Of a stretch of 64,000 nt of DNA, positions 8,067-17,718 are shown one piece after another. Position numbers and translations under genes: made by a program. The DNA is from Bacillota bacterium. Its GTDB lineage: Bacteria; Bacillota; UBA4882; UBA8346. How positions within the stretch are numbered: the first letter of the stretch is position 1; every line of letters begins with the position of its first letter. Location of the stretch: the NCBI GenBank assembly GCA_023400055.1, contig JAEXFN010000021.1, forward strand, positions 1-64,000, given 5' to 3'. The notes under the pieces were generated by a model. It was not told the origin of the DNA. It was given only the letters and a program-made list of their open reading frames with translations, and did not search any database.

Positions 8067-8068
8067 AT
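8021..8068 (+). terminator. T-box-controlled terminator
   Basis: Stem from AAGCTTTCGTC (8021-8031) and GGGCGAAGGCTT (about 8050-8061), followed by a T run. It is mutually exclusive with the antiterminator formed by the T-box sequence. Confidence 0.75.
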
Positions 8069-8093
8069 ATCCTAAAAGCCATGGGATAAGTCT

Positions 8094-8195
8094 TTTGGAC
8101 CGGGGGAATCGTCCTGCGAAGCGTTTTAAAACGACTTTATCCCTTGCTTTTCCGAGTTTTTGGGAATACCCCGCCTTCGGGCAGGGGGTTCTCAC
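8094..8195 (+). other. Structured spacer between T-box terminator and start codon
   Basis: About 200 bp of leader separate the T-box terminator from the start codon. It holds a long inverted repeat (GGGATAAGTC near 8094 with GACTTTATCCC near 8143) and a second C/G hairpin near 8171-8190. No coding frame is convincing. The structures may act in RNA stability; this is speculative. Confidence 0.35.
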
Positions 8196-8265
8196 AACGC
8201 TTTTAAGTCAAGCCCAAAAAGAGCGGATTTCTTGAACGGCACCAGCGATTAAGGAGGAGATTATC

Positions 8266-10797
8266 ATGAAAATTGCATTTTCTACCCTCGGTTGTCCCGA
8301 TTTCAGTTGGCCCGACATCTATGCGATGGCCAAGGACCTTGGCTTTGACGGTATTGAGGTCCGCGGCCTGGGCGAGGAGATCTTCGCGGTCAAGGCGCAG
8401 CCTTTTACCGAAAGCGAGTTGCCCCGGACGGTAAAGAAACTGGCGGAGCTGCGTTTGGAGATTCCCTGTCTCTCTTCCGGCTGCTGCCTGAAATTCGCCG
8501 CCCAGGCGGAGCAGAACCACCAGGAGATCGTGCAGTATATTACGCTTGCCGCCAAGCTCGGCACGCCCTACGTCCGCATCTTAGCCGACCTCGAGCCGCA
8601 GCCGGAGGGAGCGGTGGATGACGAGGTGGTGCTGGCCGCGTTGCGGCGCTTGATCCCGGTGGCCGAGGCCAACGGCGTGACCCTGCTGGTGGAGACGAAC
8701 GGCGTCTATGCCGATACCGACCGGCTGCGGCGGCTGCTCGATCAGGCGGCCAGCGACGCGGTTGCCGCGCTCTGGGACGTACACCATCCCTACCGGTTCG
8801 CCGGCGAGACGCCGGGGAAGACGGTCCAAAACCTCGGCGCGTATATCCATTATGTCCATATCAAGGATTCGGTGGTGGCGGACGGCGCCATCCAGTACCG
8901 GATGATCGGCGAGGGCGATCTGCCGATCGACGACATCATGTTCGCGTTGCGCTCGATCAACTACGACGGCTATGTTTCGCTGGAATGGGTCAAACGCTGG
9001 GCGGCGGACCTCAGCGACGCGGGCATCGTCTTCCCGCACTTTGCTAACTATATGGGCCGCTACACTGAGAAAGGCGCGGTGAAACGGCATCTTTTCGATA
9101 ATAACGCCGGGACCGGGAAGTACGTCTGGGAGAAGTATTCGCTGATCGACCTGACCTTCCCGCAGGTGCTGGACAGAATGGTGGAGGAATTCCCCGACCA
9201 GTACGCCTTCCGCTATACCACCATGGATTACACCCGGACGTACGCCGAGTTCCGGGAGGATGTCGATACCTTCGCCCGGTCGCTGATCGCCTTGGGCGTC
9301 AAGCCCGGCGATCATGTGGCCATCTGGGCGACCAACGTCCCCCAATGGTATATTACCTTCTGGGCGGCCACCAAGATCGGCGCGGTGCTGGTCACGGTGA
9401 ACTCCGCCTATAAGATCTACGAGGCCGAGTATTTGTTGCGCCAGTCCGATACGCATACGCTGGTAATGATCGACGGTTACAAGGACTCCGACTATGTCGC
9501 CATCATGAAGGAACTCTGTCCGGAACTGGCGACCGCCGAGGCCGGCAAGCCCTTGCACCTAAAACGCCTGCCGTTCCTGCGCAACATCATCACCGTGGAC
9601 TCGAAGCAGCCCGGCTGCCTGACCTGGGACGAGACTATCGCCCTGGCCGAGCGGGTGCCGGTCGAGGAAGTTTACCGCCGGGCGCTGGCCATCAACCGCC
9701 ACGATGTTTGCAACATGCAGTACACCTCGGGAACCACCGGCTTTCCCAAGGGCGTGATGCTGACCCATTATAATGTGGTCAATAACGGCAAAAACATCGG
9801 CGACTGCATGGACCTCTCCACCGCCGACCGGATGATGATTCACGTGCCGATGTTTCATTGTTTCGGTATGGTGCTGGCGATGACCGCCTCGATGACTCAC
9901 GGCGTGACCATGTCGCCAATGCCCTATTTCTCGCCCAAACTATCGTTGGCTTGCATCGATAAGGAGAAGATCACCTGTTTCCACGGGGTTCCCACCATGT
10001 TCATCGCCATGCTGGAGCACGAGGATTTCGCGAAGACCGATTTCTCGCAGATGCGCACCGGGATCATGGCCGGCTCGCCCTGCCCGGTCAAGGTGATGCA
10101 GGACGTGGTCGACAAGATGCACATGACCCAGATCTCCATCGTTTACGGCCAGACCGAGGCCTCGCCCGGCTGCACCCAGAGCCGGGTCGACGATCCGCTG
10201 GAAGTGCGGGTCAACACGGTCGGCCGTGAGCTGCCCGGGGTGGAATGCAAGATCGTCGATCCCCAGACCGGCGCCGATCTGCCCGACAATGTGGACGGCG
10301 AGTTCGTGGCGCGCGGCTACAATATTATGAAGGGTTACTATAAGATGCCCGAGGCGACCGCGGCCGCCATCGACAAGGACGGCTGGCTGCACACCGGCGA
10401 CCTGGCACGGCGCGACGAGAACGGCAACTACCGGATCACCGGGCGGATCAAGGACATGATCATCCGCGGCGGCGAGAACATCTACCCCAAGGAGATCGAG
10501 GATTTCATCTATACCCATCCCAAGGTCAAGGACGTTCAGGTGATCGGCGTGCCCGATAAACAGTACGGCGAGGAGATTATGGCCTGCGTGATTCTGAAAG
10601 AGGGTGTGACGATGACCGCCGAGGAACTCCAGGATTTCGTCCGCTCCCACATGGCGAAGCATAAGACCCCGCGCTACGTCGATTTCGTCAACGATTTCCC
10701 GATGAATGCCGCCGGGAAGATCATGAAATTCAAAATGCGCGAGCAAGCCGTGGAAAAACTGGGACTGCAGGCCGCGAGCAAGATTGTGACGGCGTAA
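8266..10797 (+). CDS. Fusion: xylose-isomerase-like TIM barrel + AMP-forming acyl-CoA synthetase
   Basis: 843 aa in one uninterrupted frame. Residues 1 to about 265 are a sugar-phosphate isomerase/epimerase (AP-endonuclease-2-type) TIM barrel with likely metal ligands in VETNG, WDVHHPY, HIKD and SLEW; it is clearly homologous to the separate 271-aa protein at 60647. Residues about 285-843 are an acyl-CoA synthetase: P-loop YTSGTTGFPKG near 485, the TGDL...GRIKDMIIRGGENIYPKE hinge region near 711, and the adenylation lysine in NAAGKIMK near 818. Start is supported by AGGAGG. The two domains may act on one substrate, but which is unknown. Expression under a leucine T-box hints at a branched-chain or leucine-linked carboxylate. 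Both enzyme folds are certain; the substrate is not. Confidence 0.85.
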   Translation: MKIAFSTLGCPDFSWPDIYAMAKDLGFDGIEVRGLGEEIFAVKAQPFTESELPRTVKKLAELRLEIPCLSSGCCLKFAAQAEQNHQEIVQYITLAAKLGTPYVRILADLEPQPEGAVDDEVVLAALRRLIPVAEANGVTLLVETNGVYADTDRLRRLLDQAASDAVAALWDVHHPYRFAGETPGKTVQNLGAYIHYVHIKDSVVADGAIQYRMIGEGDLPIDDIMFALRSINYDGYVSLEWVKRWAADLSDAGIVFPHFANYMGRYTEKGAVKRHLFDNNAGTGKYVWEKYSLIDLTFPQVLDRMVEEFPDQYAFRYTTMDYTRTYAEFREDVDTFARSLIALGVKPGDHVAIWATNVPQWYITFWAATKIGAVLVTVNSAYKIYEAEYLLRQSDTHTLVMIDGYKDSDYVAIMKELCPELATAEAGKPLHLKRLPFLRNIITVDSKQPGCLTWDETIALAERVPVEEVYRRALAINRHDVCNMQYTSGTTGFPKGVMLTHYNVVNNGKNIGDCMDLSTADRMMIHVPMFHCFGMVLAMTASMTHGVTMSPMPYFSPKLSLACIDKEKITCFHGVPTMFIAMLEHEDFAKTDFSQMRTGIMAGSPCPVKVMQDVVDKMHMTQISIVYGQTEASPGCTQSRVDDPLEVRVNTVGRELPGVECKIVDPQTGADLPDNVDGEFVARGYNIMKGYYKMPEATAAAIDKDGWLHTGDLARRDENGNYRITGRIKDMIIRGGENIYPKEIEDFIYTHPKVKDVQVIGVPDKQYGEEIMACVILKEGVTMTAEELQDFVRSHMAKHKTPRYVDFVNDFPMNAAGKIMKFKMREQAVEKLGLQAASKIVTA

Positions 10798-10852
10798 AAT
10801 ATCATGGCGCTGTGATGGATCCGAGTACTGGATAAGAGCGCCTCGGGAATCT

Positions 10853-10897
10853 GGCCACCTTGGTTCTCCTTTGGGGGAACGGGGTGGTCTTTTTTTA
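10853..10897 (+). terminator. Terminator of the fusion gene
   Basis: Stem GGCCACC (10853-10859) with GGTGGTC (10883-10889), inner GGTTC/GGAAC pairing, then seven T. Confidence 0.85.
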
Positions 10898-11037
10898 TCC
10901 TGCTATAGCGAATTGCACTTTACAACCGATGATGCCATAATTAAGGGGGCGATCGGCGTTACTCCTGATTGAGCCCTTGGAAAAAGCTCGTCTAAATTTT
11001 CCTAAGGAGGTTTTAACCGGGACAGCCGAGATATACG

Positions 11038-12930
11038 ATGTTCAACCGTTGCAACAAAGTCCAAAACCGGATGGTAGGCGAGGCGATGACTATGGCATTG
11101 GAATTTTTTAAGGAAACCCCTCTTTATCGGTTTTTATACCGGTTGAGCATCCGAAACCGGCTGATCCTCTATTTTATCTTGTCGGTTTTGGTGCCTGTAT
11201 CCATCATCTCGGTGACCATTTATATCAAATCATCAAACATCATTACTAGCAAGATCGACCAGTTGATTGAGAAAAATTTGAATATCGCGGAGACCAGTTT
11301 CTTGCAGAAGTTTGAAACTACCGACGACATCGCGATACTAATCTCGTTCAATGAAAAATTAATGGCGGTTTTCGCCAAGAACAAGCCGCAGACCCCGGTC
11401 GGCATTATCGGGGAGATGACGACCATCAACGGAATTTTGGAGGGTTATTATCTATCCAACCTCTTCACCAAGACCACCCTCTTTCCCAAGATCTATCTGC
11501 TGGATCGGCCGGAATACAAAGGGTACAAGTTTTCCGACAAAGTCTTTGATATCAGTGAGATCCAAGACGAACGGTGGTACAAGGAGTTTTCCAGCGGCGT
11601 CTTCAAGGTGGTCGGCTTCAACAAGACCAACACGTTGCTCAACACCATGGACAGCATTAAAGTGGCCCGAAAACTGTACGCGATTCAACCGTCGGGCACC
11701 CGGTACAGCGCGATGCTCACCATCGATATCGAAACCAACTTCTTTACCGACATCCTGGAAAGCATCAAAGCCTCCCCCAACAGTCAGGTCTTCATTGTGG
11801 ATGATCGGGGTTCGGTCATTTTAAGCACCAAGAATCCGGCGTTCCGGCACGAGGCCGCTAAAGGCTTGATTAATCGGTTCCGCAACAAGGCCGTCAGCTC
11901 CTATGGTTCCCGGATTACGAAGCTTCATGGCGTCAGAATGCTGGTCTCAGTCAAAAAGATAGCGCCGATCCACTGGCAGATCGTATCGGTTTCCCCGGTG
12001 CGGGAGTTGAATCAAGAGCTGAACTCCTTTAACAAATTGGTGTTGCTGGTGATTATCATCTCGGCAGTCCTTTCTCTGTTGATTGCGCTGCTTCTGGCCA
12101 ATGACATCGTCAAACCCATCCAGAGGTTAGTCCGATCGATGTCCGGGGTGAAGGATGGCAACTTTGCAATTAACCTCTCTTACCAAAGAAATGACGAGTT
12201 CGCCTTCTTAATCCAGCAATACAAGACCATGCTCAGTGAGATTAAGGAACTCATCGACAAGCTGTATGTCAGCGAATTAACCAAGCAGAAGGCGGAAGTG
12301 AAGGCCAGGGAATACGAGTTAAAGGCGTTACAGGCCCAGATCAATCCGCACTTTTTATATAATACCCTGGACTCCATCAATTGGCTGGCCATCAAGTATA
12401 AAGCGGAAGATATCAGCACCATGGTCAAAAGCTTGTCAAACTTCTTCCGGTACAGCCTGAACAAGGGCAAAACCGAAATATCGTTGGAGGATGAGAAGAA
12501 GCAGATCGAGAGCTATCTGATGATCCAGAGGATCCGCTTCCAAGAGAAGCTCGACTTCACGGTGGACTTTGCGCCGGAGATCTTGCCCGCTAGAACCATC
12601 AAGCTCATCTTGCAACCCATTGTGGAAAACGCGATTCTACATGGGATTGAGAAGCGCAAAGGAGAAGGGTTCATCGCGATTCGCGGCTGCCGGGTGGGGG
12701 AGAATATTGAGATCGAAATATCCGATAACGGGGCAGGCGCGAATATTCAAGAACTCAATGAACGGTTGGAGGATGAAACCGATACGGAGACTTCGTTTGG
12801 CATCAAGAATGTTCACGACCGGATCAAACAATTCTTTGGCGACTCCTATGGGATGGAGTATCATCAGAACCAGTCCGGGGGAGTTACCGCAGTCATTCGA
12901 ATTCCATTCAAGCGAACGGCAAGTTTTTAG
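11038..12930 (+). CDS. YesM-family sensor histidine kinase
   Basis: 630 aa. Order: cytosolic start, TM1 at about 40-62 (LILYFILSVLVPVSII), an extracytoplasmic Cache-like sensor of about 270 residues, TM2 at about 332-356, HAMP, then a His_kinase domain with NPHFLYNTL (phospho-His near residue 438) and an ATPase domain with N box PIVENAILHG and G box ISDNGAGAN. This is the LytS/YesM type that senses extracellular sugars. Its partner YesN-like regulator follows 131 bp downstream. The start is uncertain: 11038 has little ribosome site, while 11086 or 11092 follow GAGG closely; AAGGAGG at 11004-11010 is too far upstream. It probably controls the 15.2-20.9 kb operon. Confidence 0.9.
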   Translation: MFNRCNKVQNRMVGEAMTMALEFFKETPLYRFLYRLSIRNRLILYFILSVLVPVSIISVTIYIKSSNIITSKIDQLIEKNLNIAETSFLQKFETTDDIAILISFNEKLMAVFAKNKPQTPVGIIGEMTTINGILEGYYLSNLFTKTTLFPKIYLLDRPEYKGYKFSDKVFDISEIQDERWYKEFSSGVFKVVGFNKTNTLLNTMDSIKVARKLYAIQPSGTRYSAMLTIDIETNFFTDILESIKASPNSQVFIVDDRGSVILSTKNPAFRHEAAKGLINRFRNKAVSSYGSRITKLHGVRMLVSVKKIAPIHWQIVSVSPVRELNQELNSFNKLVLLVIIISAVLSLLIALLLANDIVKPIQRLVRSMSGVKDGNFAINLSYQRNDEFAFLIQQYKTMLSEIKELIDKLYVSELTKQKAEVKAREYELKALQAQINPHFLYNTLDSINWLAIKYKAEDISTMVKSLSNFFRYSLNKGKTEISLEDEKKQIESYLMIQRIRFQEKLDFTVDFAPEILPARTIKLILQPIVENAILHGIEKRKGEGFIAIRGCRVGENIEIEISDNGAGANIQELNERLEDETDTETSFGIKNVHDRIKQFFGDSYGMEYHQNQSGGVTAVIRIPFKRTASF

Positions 12931-13061
12931 AAAGAAGCTTGGCGGCAGAGTATATTGCCAGATAGATTGGGTCCGTATGGATTCGTCACGATATATTGTC
13001 GCCAAGGGCGTAATGATGCAATTCGACAATTCTTTGCTAACAAAGCGACGGGAGAAAGAGC

Positions 13062-14687
13062 ATGCTGAAGATGGTATTGGCCGATGACGAGGTTATCGTC
13101 AGGGATGGTTTGCGGGAGATCATTACCTGGGAAGAGTATGGGATCGAGATCATTGGCGAGGCCGCCGACGGCCAGGAAGCGGTCGACTTATGCCTGGAGC
13201 TTTCGCCGGATATCTTGTTCACCGACATCCGGATGCCGTTTCTGGATGGCCTGGAGGTGGCCTCAATCCTCAAGGAACGGGGCAAAGAGCTCAAGGTGAT
13301 CATCTTCAGCGGCATTCAAGATTTCGGTTATGCCAAGTCGGCGCTGAATATCAACGCCGAGGGGTATATCTTAAAGCCGCTCGATGTTTCCGAACTGATC
13401 GCGGTGGTCCGGAAGGTGATCGCCAAGATCAGCGCGGAGCGAAATATGGCAGAAAAGATTAACAAGCTAAAAGAGCAGCTCAATGAGAACTTCGGCGCGG
13501 CGCGGGAGAAGTTTTTGCATAATGTGCTGCTCGGGATCAACAAAAAAGAGGCCGATATCCGTGAGAAACTTGTGTATTTTAAGCAGCCTTTCAATGCCGA
13601 TGCGCCCATGGTTGTTGCCATACTGGAGATCGATGAGTACTCCAAAACCATCGCGAACTATTCCGAAGAAGAGAAGCAACTGCTGAGTTTCTCCGTCACC
13701 AGCGTGGTCGAGGAGCTCCTGAACAGTTACTGCCGGGGCTTCTGCATTCTGATGAACGACAACGAGTATGGAATGCTGTTCAATGAGGAAGAGCCTCCCT
13801 CTCCGCAAACGGACACCGATATTTTTGCGGAGCTCGTGAAAACTCTGGAGGCCTTTTTGCATGTTTCGGCCTCTATCGGAGTGGGGCGGATGGTCCATAG
13901 CGTACTCGCCATCCATTCGGCTTATAAGGATGCGGTCAATGCGTTGCATTTCAAGTTTTACACCGGGAAGGGCTCGATCATCAACATCTCCGACATCCGG
14001 CCCAACCTGGAGAAGCCGGAATATCCCGACTTGTATGAGGAGCAAAACCAACTGGTCCATCTGATCCGGGCGGGCAATGTTCAGGAAACCGAGCAGGCGC
14101 TGCAAAATCTGTTTGCGAGTTTTCGTTCGGATCAGCGCTATACCATCGAGTACATTCAGCGGATCGGCATTGAGCTGATCTATGTAGTTTCCAGGGCCTT
14201 GTATGAGATCGGCGAGGATATCGGCGCTATCGCCGGCAAACGCCCGGCCATACTGGATACGCTTTATAAGACGGAGCATCTCTTCGAGCTCCAGCAGCAG
14301 CTGAACGATTTCATGCTGAGCATCGCCAACGATTTCGCCAAGAAATACGCACAGAAGAACGGCAAGACCATCAGGGATATCAAGAATATCATTGAAACCC
14401 AATACATGGAGGAGCTCAGCGTCAATAAGATCGCCGAAGCAGTCTACCTTTCGCCGAACTATATGAGCCTGGTCTTTAAGCGGGAGACGGGCGAGACGAT
14501 CAGCGACTATTTAACCAGGAAGCGGATGGATGTCGCCAAAGAGCTGTTGCAAAAGACGGATTCCAAGATTCTGGATATCGCTAATATGGTAGGATTTCAG
14601 GACGCATCATATTTCAGTAAAGTGTTCAAAAAGCATACCGGAGTTCATCCCCAGAAATACCGAACGTTAAATGAACGCGTTGTGTAG
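13062..14687 (+). CDS. YesN-family response regulator with AraC HTH
   Basis: 541 aa. N-terminal receiver with phospho-acceptor Asp55 in ILFTDIRMP, acidic pair ADDE at 7-10 and the conserved Lys in ILKPLD. A central region of about 300 residues is variable, as is usual for YesN. The C-terminal AraC/XylS double HTH (YMEELSVNKIAEAVYLSPNY... and ILDIANMVGFQDASYFSKVF) ends in PQKYR. It is the cognate regulator of the YesM kinase just upstream and presumably activates the downstream sugar transporter operon, whose promoter has a good -10 but weak -35. GGGAG precedes the ATG. Confidence 0.93.
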   Translation: MLKMVLADDEVIVRDGLREIITWEEYGIEIIGEAADGQEAVDLCLELSPDILFTDIRMPFLDGLEVASILKERGKELKVIIFSGIQDFGYAKSALNINAEGYILKPLDVSELIAVVRKVIAKISAERNMAEKINKLKEQLNENFGAAREKFLHNVLLGINKKEADIREKLVYFKQPFNADAPMVVAILEIDEYSKTIANYSEEEKQLLSFSVTSVVEELLNSYCRGFCILMNDNEYGMLFNEEEPPSPQTDTDIFAELVKTLEAFLHVSASIGVGRMVHSVLAIHSAYKDAVNALHFKFYTGKGSIINISDIRPNLEKPEYPDLYEEQNQLVHLIRAGNVQETEQALQNLFASFRSDQRYTIEYIQRIGIELIYVVSRALYEIGEDIGAIAGKRPAILDTLYKTEHLFELQQQLNDFMLSIANDFAKKYAQKNGKTIRDIKNIIETQYMEELSVNKIAEAVYLSPNYMSLVFKRETGETISDYLTRKRMDVAKELLQKTDSKILDIANMVGFQDASYFSKVFKKHTGVHPQKYRTLNERVV

Positions 14688-14772
14688 ATGAACAGGGATT
14701 GGAGAAGCAATCCGAGATTTACGGCCATGGAATTGAAACCGTAAAGACGGCGAGCGGAGGCGTTCCGGTTTC

Positions 14773-15071
14773 AGCCCGGATGATTGGCGTAACTCACTTA
14801 TCCACAAAAGATCTTCCTTTTGTTAATAAAGATCGATCTTATGTGAATAAAGATCGATCTGCGACGATTCCAGATCGATCTTTTGTGGATAAAGATCTTC
14901 CTTTTGTGAATAAAGATCGATCTTTTGTTAATAAAGATCTGTCTGCGACGATTCCAGATCGATCTTTTGTGGATAAAGATCTTCCTTTTGTTAATAAAGA
15001 TCGATCTTTTGTGAATAAAGATCGATCTACGATGATTCCAGATCGATCTTTTGTGAATAAAGATCTTGATG
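14773..15071. repeat. Family A 21-bp tandem array (DnaA-box array), copy 2
   Basis: Same architecture and orientation as the array at the window start. The leader (CCCGGAT..ATT..GC..AACTCAC) ends in TTATCCACA at 14798-14806. Perfect inverted boxes then lie at 14842-14850, 14884-14892, 14905-14913, 14968-14976, 15010-15018 and 15052-15060, and TGTTAATAA (one mismatch) at 14821, 14926 and 14989. Degenerate GATTCC units at 14863, 14947 and 15031 recur every 84 bp, four units. GATC sites flank nearly every box. It sits between the yesN-like gene and the sugar-binding protein gene. Confidence 0.9.
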
Positions 15072-15088
15072 ATCAAAGATGAAGTCTA

Positions 15089-15107
15089 CTTAACAACGCG
15101 TTAAGTT
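15089..15107. promoter_or_regulatory. Small inverted repeat upstream of sugar operon
   Basis: Arms CTTAAC and GTTAAG separated by AACGC, followed by another TTAAG. It lies about 90 bp upstream of the putative -10 and is a candidate activator site for the YesN-like regulator; this is inference from position. Confidence 0.35.
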
Positions 15108-15170
15108 AAGGTTCGATGTACAATCTGTAAAAAACGATCGGATTTTACGGTTCCGCCGTAGATAATTCCA

Positions 15171-15199
15171 TTTCGGTTTTTGATGAGCGAATCTATAAT
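15171..15199 (+). promoter_or_regulatory. Likely promoter of sugar operon 1
   Basis: Perfect TATAAT at 15194-15199 with a poor -35 (TTTCGG at 15171-15176, 17-bp spacing), about 50 bp before the start codon. A weak -35 is what an activator-dependent promoter would show. Confidence 0.5.
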
Positions 15200-15248
15200 G
15201 AATCTGAAGAGAACGCTCACTGTCTTAAAGAAAGGGAGGGTTTAAGGG

Positions 15249-16607
15249 ATGAACAGAAAAAAATTCCGCCTCATCAGTCTGTGGGTCTGCTTAACGCTGC
15301 TTTTGACCAGCGCGACAGGGTTTGGCAAGATCGAAGCCAAAGCCAAAGCTGTCGATGTCATTCGGGTATGGACCAACAATGGCGCCACCAAGGCGGAGGA
15401 CGAGAAGATGGTGGCCGATTTCAACAACGGAGTCGGCAAAACCAAGGGCATTCGGATCGAATACCGGATTTACGGCGGCGATTATATGAATGTTCTGAAT
15501 ATCGCGGCGGCATCCGGCGAGGCGCCGCATCTTTTCAAGGTGCAACAGGGCAATATCGGCCAATTCATCAAAGTGGGCTGGGTCGTGCCGATCGAGAGCA
15601 TGCCCGGGGGGCCGGCCTATTTAAAAAGGTACCGCGGTTATTTGCAACCCGGTTATAACACTTTCGAAGGCAAGACCTACTCGGTGCCGATCGCTATCAG
15701 CACCCTCGGCGTAGCGTATAACAAAGATCTACTGAAAAAGAACGGCTATTCCAAACCGCCCGAAACCTGGCAGGAACTCCGGGAGATGGCGCGGACCATC
15801 ACCAAGAACGGCGGCGGCAAGGAATTCGGGTTCATCGAAGGGTTAAAGAGCACCGGTTATATCAATGTCAACGGCTTATGGCATTATGCCTCCTCGGTGG
15901 GGCATTCGGAATTCAACCAGCAGACCGGAAGGTTTGATTTCCGCTCCTTCAAACCCCTGTTGCAATTTTGGGCGGAGATGAGAGCCGACGGCAGCTGGTT
16001 CCCGGGAGTCGAGAGCATGGATAATGATCAGGCCCGGGCGCAGTTCGCCGAAGGGAATATCGGGTTCAAGCTGTCGGCCAGCTGGGATCCGGCGGTTTTC
16101 AAACAACAGTTTCCGGCCAAAATGGATTGGGGCGTTTGCCGGCCGGTCAGTGACGCCAAAAACCGCTACCGGGATTATGGGTATCAGACTTTCTCCGTAC
16201 TTTTGGGCGCCAAGGCCAAAGAGAATCCGAAAAAGGTTTTCGAAGTTTTCAAGCTGTTCAGCTCGGACGCGATGATGATCAAATTGTATGAGGCCGGTAA
16301 GCAGATCCCCTACAAGCAGGAACTGGTCAAAAAGGCCAAGAATCAGCCGACTATAAAGAACTTCGCGGAGTTTGCCAACCTGAAAACGACCTACATGTAT
16401 CCGATGAGCCCCAAACCCTTCCTGAAACTTGAGGGCGAGACCGCCGAGATGGTCATCTCCAAGGTCATTTTGGGTCAGATCACAGCGGAGCAAGCCGTTG
16501 CCGATCTGGACAAACGCTATAACGAAGCGCTCGACCGGGCCGTCAAGGATGGTTTGGATATTTCGTTGTACATGGATAAGACCAATCTCCGTAGTAAAAA
16601 GAAGTAA
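15249..16607 (+). CDS. ABC sugar transporter, extracytoplasmic binding protein (CUT1)
   Basis: 452 aa, SBP_bac_1 family. A Sec signal peptide (MNRKKFRLISLW, hydrophobic core to about residue 25) has no lipobox cysteine. The mature protein shows typical features: IRVWTNNGA near the N-terminus, YSVPIAISTLGVAYNKDLLKKNG in the hinge region and PETWQELREMARTI. It binds an unidentified sugar or glycoside outside the membrane and delivers it to the two permeases downstream. AAAGGGAGGG lies ahead of the ATG. Adjacent GH130 phosphorylase suggests a beta-linked oligosaccharide ligand (inference). Confidence 0.9.
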   Translation: MNRKKFRLISLWVCLTLLLTSATGFGKIEAKAKAVDVIRVWTNNGATKAEDEKMVADFNNGVGKTKGIRIEYRIYGGDYMNVLNIAAASGEAPHLFKVQQGNIGQFIKVGWVVPIESMPGGPAYLKRYRGYLQPGYNTFEGKTYSVPIAISTLGVAYNKDLLKKNGYSKPPETWQELREMARTITKNGGGKEFGFIEGLKSTGYINVNGLWHYASSVGHSEFNQQTGRFDFRSFKPLLQFWAEMRADGSWFPGVESMDNDQARAQFAEGNIGFKLSASWDPAVFKQQFPAKMDWGVCRPVSDAKNRYRDYGYQTFSVLLGAKAKENPKKVFEVFKLFSSDAMMIKLYEAGKQIPYKQELVKKAKNQPTIKNFAEFANLKTTYMYPMSPKPFLKLEGETAEMVISKVILGQITAEQAVADLDKRYNEALDRAVKDGLDISLYMDKTNLRSKKK

Positions 16608-16632
16608 GCTCTTTTGAGAGTTGGCGCGACTG

Positions 16633-16668
16633 ATCAACCCTGTCCGGAGCGGTCCGGATAGGGTTGAT
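16633..16668 (+). other. Intercistronic hairpin between binding protein and permease genes
   Basis: Arms of 16 nt: ATCAACCCTGTCCGGA (16633-16648) and TCCGGATAGGGTTGAT (16653-16668), loop GCGG, one G-U pair. No T run follows. Hairpins in this position commonly protect the upstream message and lower permease expression relative to the binding protein. Confidence 0.8.
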
Positions 16669-16739
16669 TCATAAAGCGGGGGCGCGCCAGAGGTTCAAGG
16701 CAGATAATTCATTGCCAGTTATAACAAGGAGTGTTGGAA

Positions 16740-17708
16740 ATGAAGTCGACGGCAGCCGAGCGTGACGGGAAGCCCCAAAGCGGATTATTGGGCGGCCTGA
16801 TGCAGCGTATCCAAAAAGACGATACGATTCCGGCTTATATCATGATCGCCCCAATGGTGCTCGGGTTTCTCCTGTTCACGGTTTATCCCATTTTCTATGT
16901 GGTCCGCTGGTCATTCTTTGATTATGATGGGTTTACAAAGGCGACTTTTATCGGAGTGGACAATTTTATCAGATTATTCAGCAGGGACAGTAATTATTGG
17001 AGTTCGATCGGGAACACGGTCATCATTACCCTGGGAAAGATGGTGCTGGAGATCCCGCTGGCCCTGGCGGTGGCCTTTTTAATAAAATCCAATTCCAAAT
17101 TGAACACCTTTTTTCGCACGTTTTTTTTCATGCCCACCATTGTCAGCGTGGCTATCGTCGGGCTGATCTTCGCCAACTTGTTCGGTTCCTATAACGGTAT
17201 TGTCAATTCCCTGCTCATCCGAGGGGGGTTCACCGCGATCAAGATCGGCTGGTTCGGCAACAAATGGCTGGCGATGATCGTGATCATCCTGGCGGCGGTC
17301 TGGAGCCACTTCGGCATCAATATGGTATTCTTCCTGATGGGACTGCAGAGCATCCCGAAGGAGTTGTATGAATGCGCCGATATCGATGGCGCCGGCAGGG
17401 TCAGGCAATTCTTTCAGGTGACCCTGCCGATGCTCAAACCGATATTGCAGATCGTGCTGATGTTGGCCCTGGTCGAAGGTTTAAAAATATCCGATCTGGT
17501 GCTGGTTCTGACCAACGGGCAGCCCGGCGGGCAGACTGAGGTGGTCATGACTTATATCTATAAATACTTCTTCTCGACCGACGCCATGTCCGGCGGATTG
17601 GTGCAATACGGCTACGCTTCATCTTTGGCGGCCACCACGGCCATCCTGGTAGGGATCATCACCCTGGTTTACCTCAGGTTATCGAAAAAAATGAGCGATA
17701 TTTATTAG
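16740..17708 (+). CDS. ABC sugar transporter permease (MalF type)
   Basis: 322 aa with six predicted membrane helices. The first contains IAPMVLGFLLFTVYPIFYVV. The cytosolic EAA loop that contacts the ATPase reads ELYECADIDGAGRVRQFFQVTLP. The ATG at 16740 is preferred because AAGGAG sits at 16726-16731; the upstream GTG overlaps the ribosome site. It pairs with the permease 10 bp downstream. No ATPase gene is present in the operon, so a shared MsmX-like ATPase elsewhere probably energises it. Confidence 0.92.
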   Translation: MKSTAAERDGKPQSGLLGGLMQRIQKDDTIPAYIMIAPMVLGFLLFTVYPIFYVVRWSFFDYDGFTKATFIGVDNFIRLFSRDSNYWSSIGNTVIITLGKMVLEIPLALAVAFLIKSNSKLNTFFRTFFFMPTIVSVAIVGLIFANLFGSYNGIVNSLLIRGGFTAIKIGWFGNKWLAMIVIILAAVWSHFGINMVFFLMGLQSIPKELYECADIDGAGRVRQFFQVTLPMLKPILQIVLMLALVEGLKISDLVLVLTNGQPGGQTEVVMTYIYKYFFSTDAMSGGLVQYGYASSLAATTAILVGIITLVYLRLSKKMSDIY

Positions 17709-17718
17709 GAGCGCGGAC

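Noticed and set aside
14699..15082. 127-codon open frame through the second 21-bp array (also open on the minus strand)
   Set aside because: Same reason; both strands are open, which signals period rather than coding.
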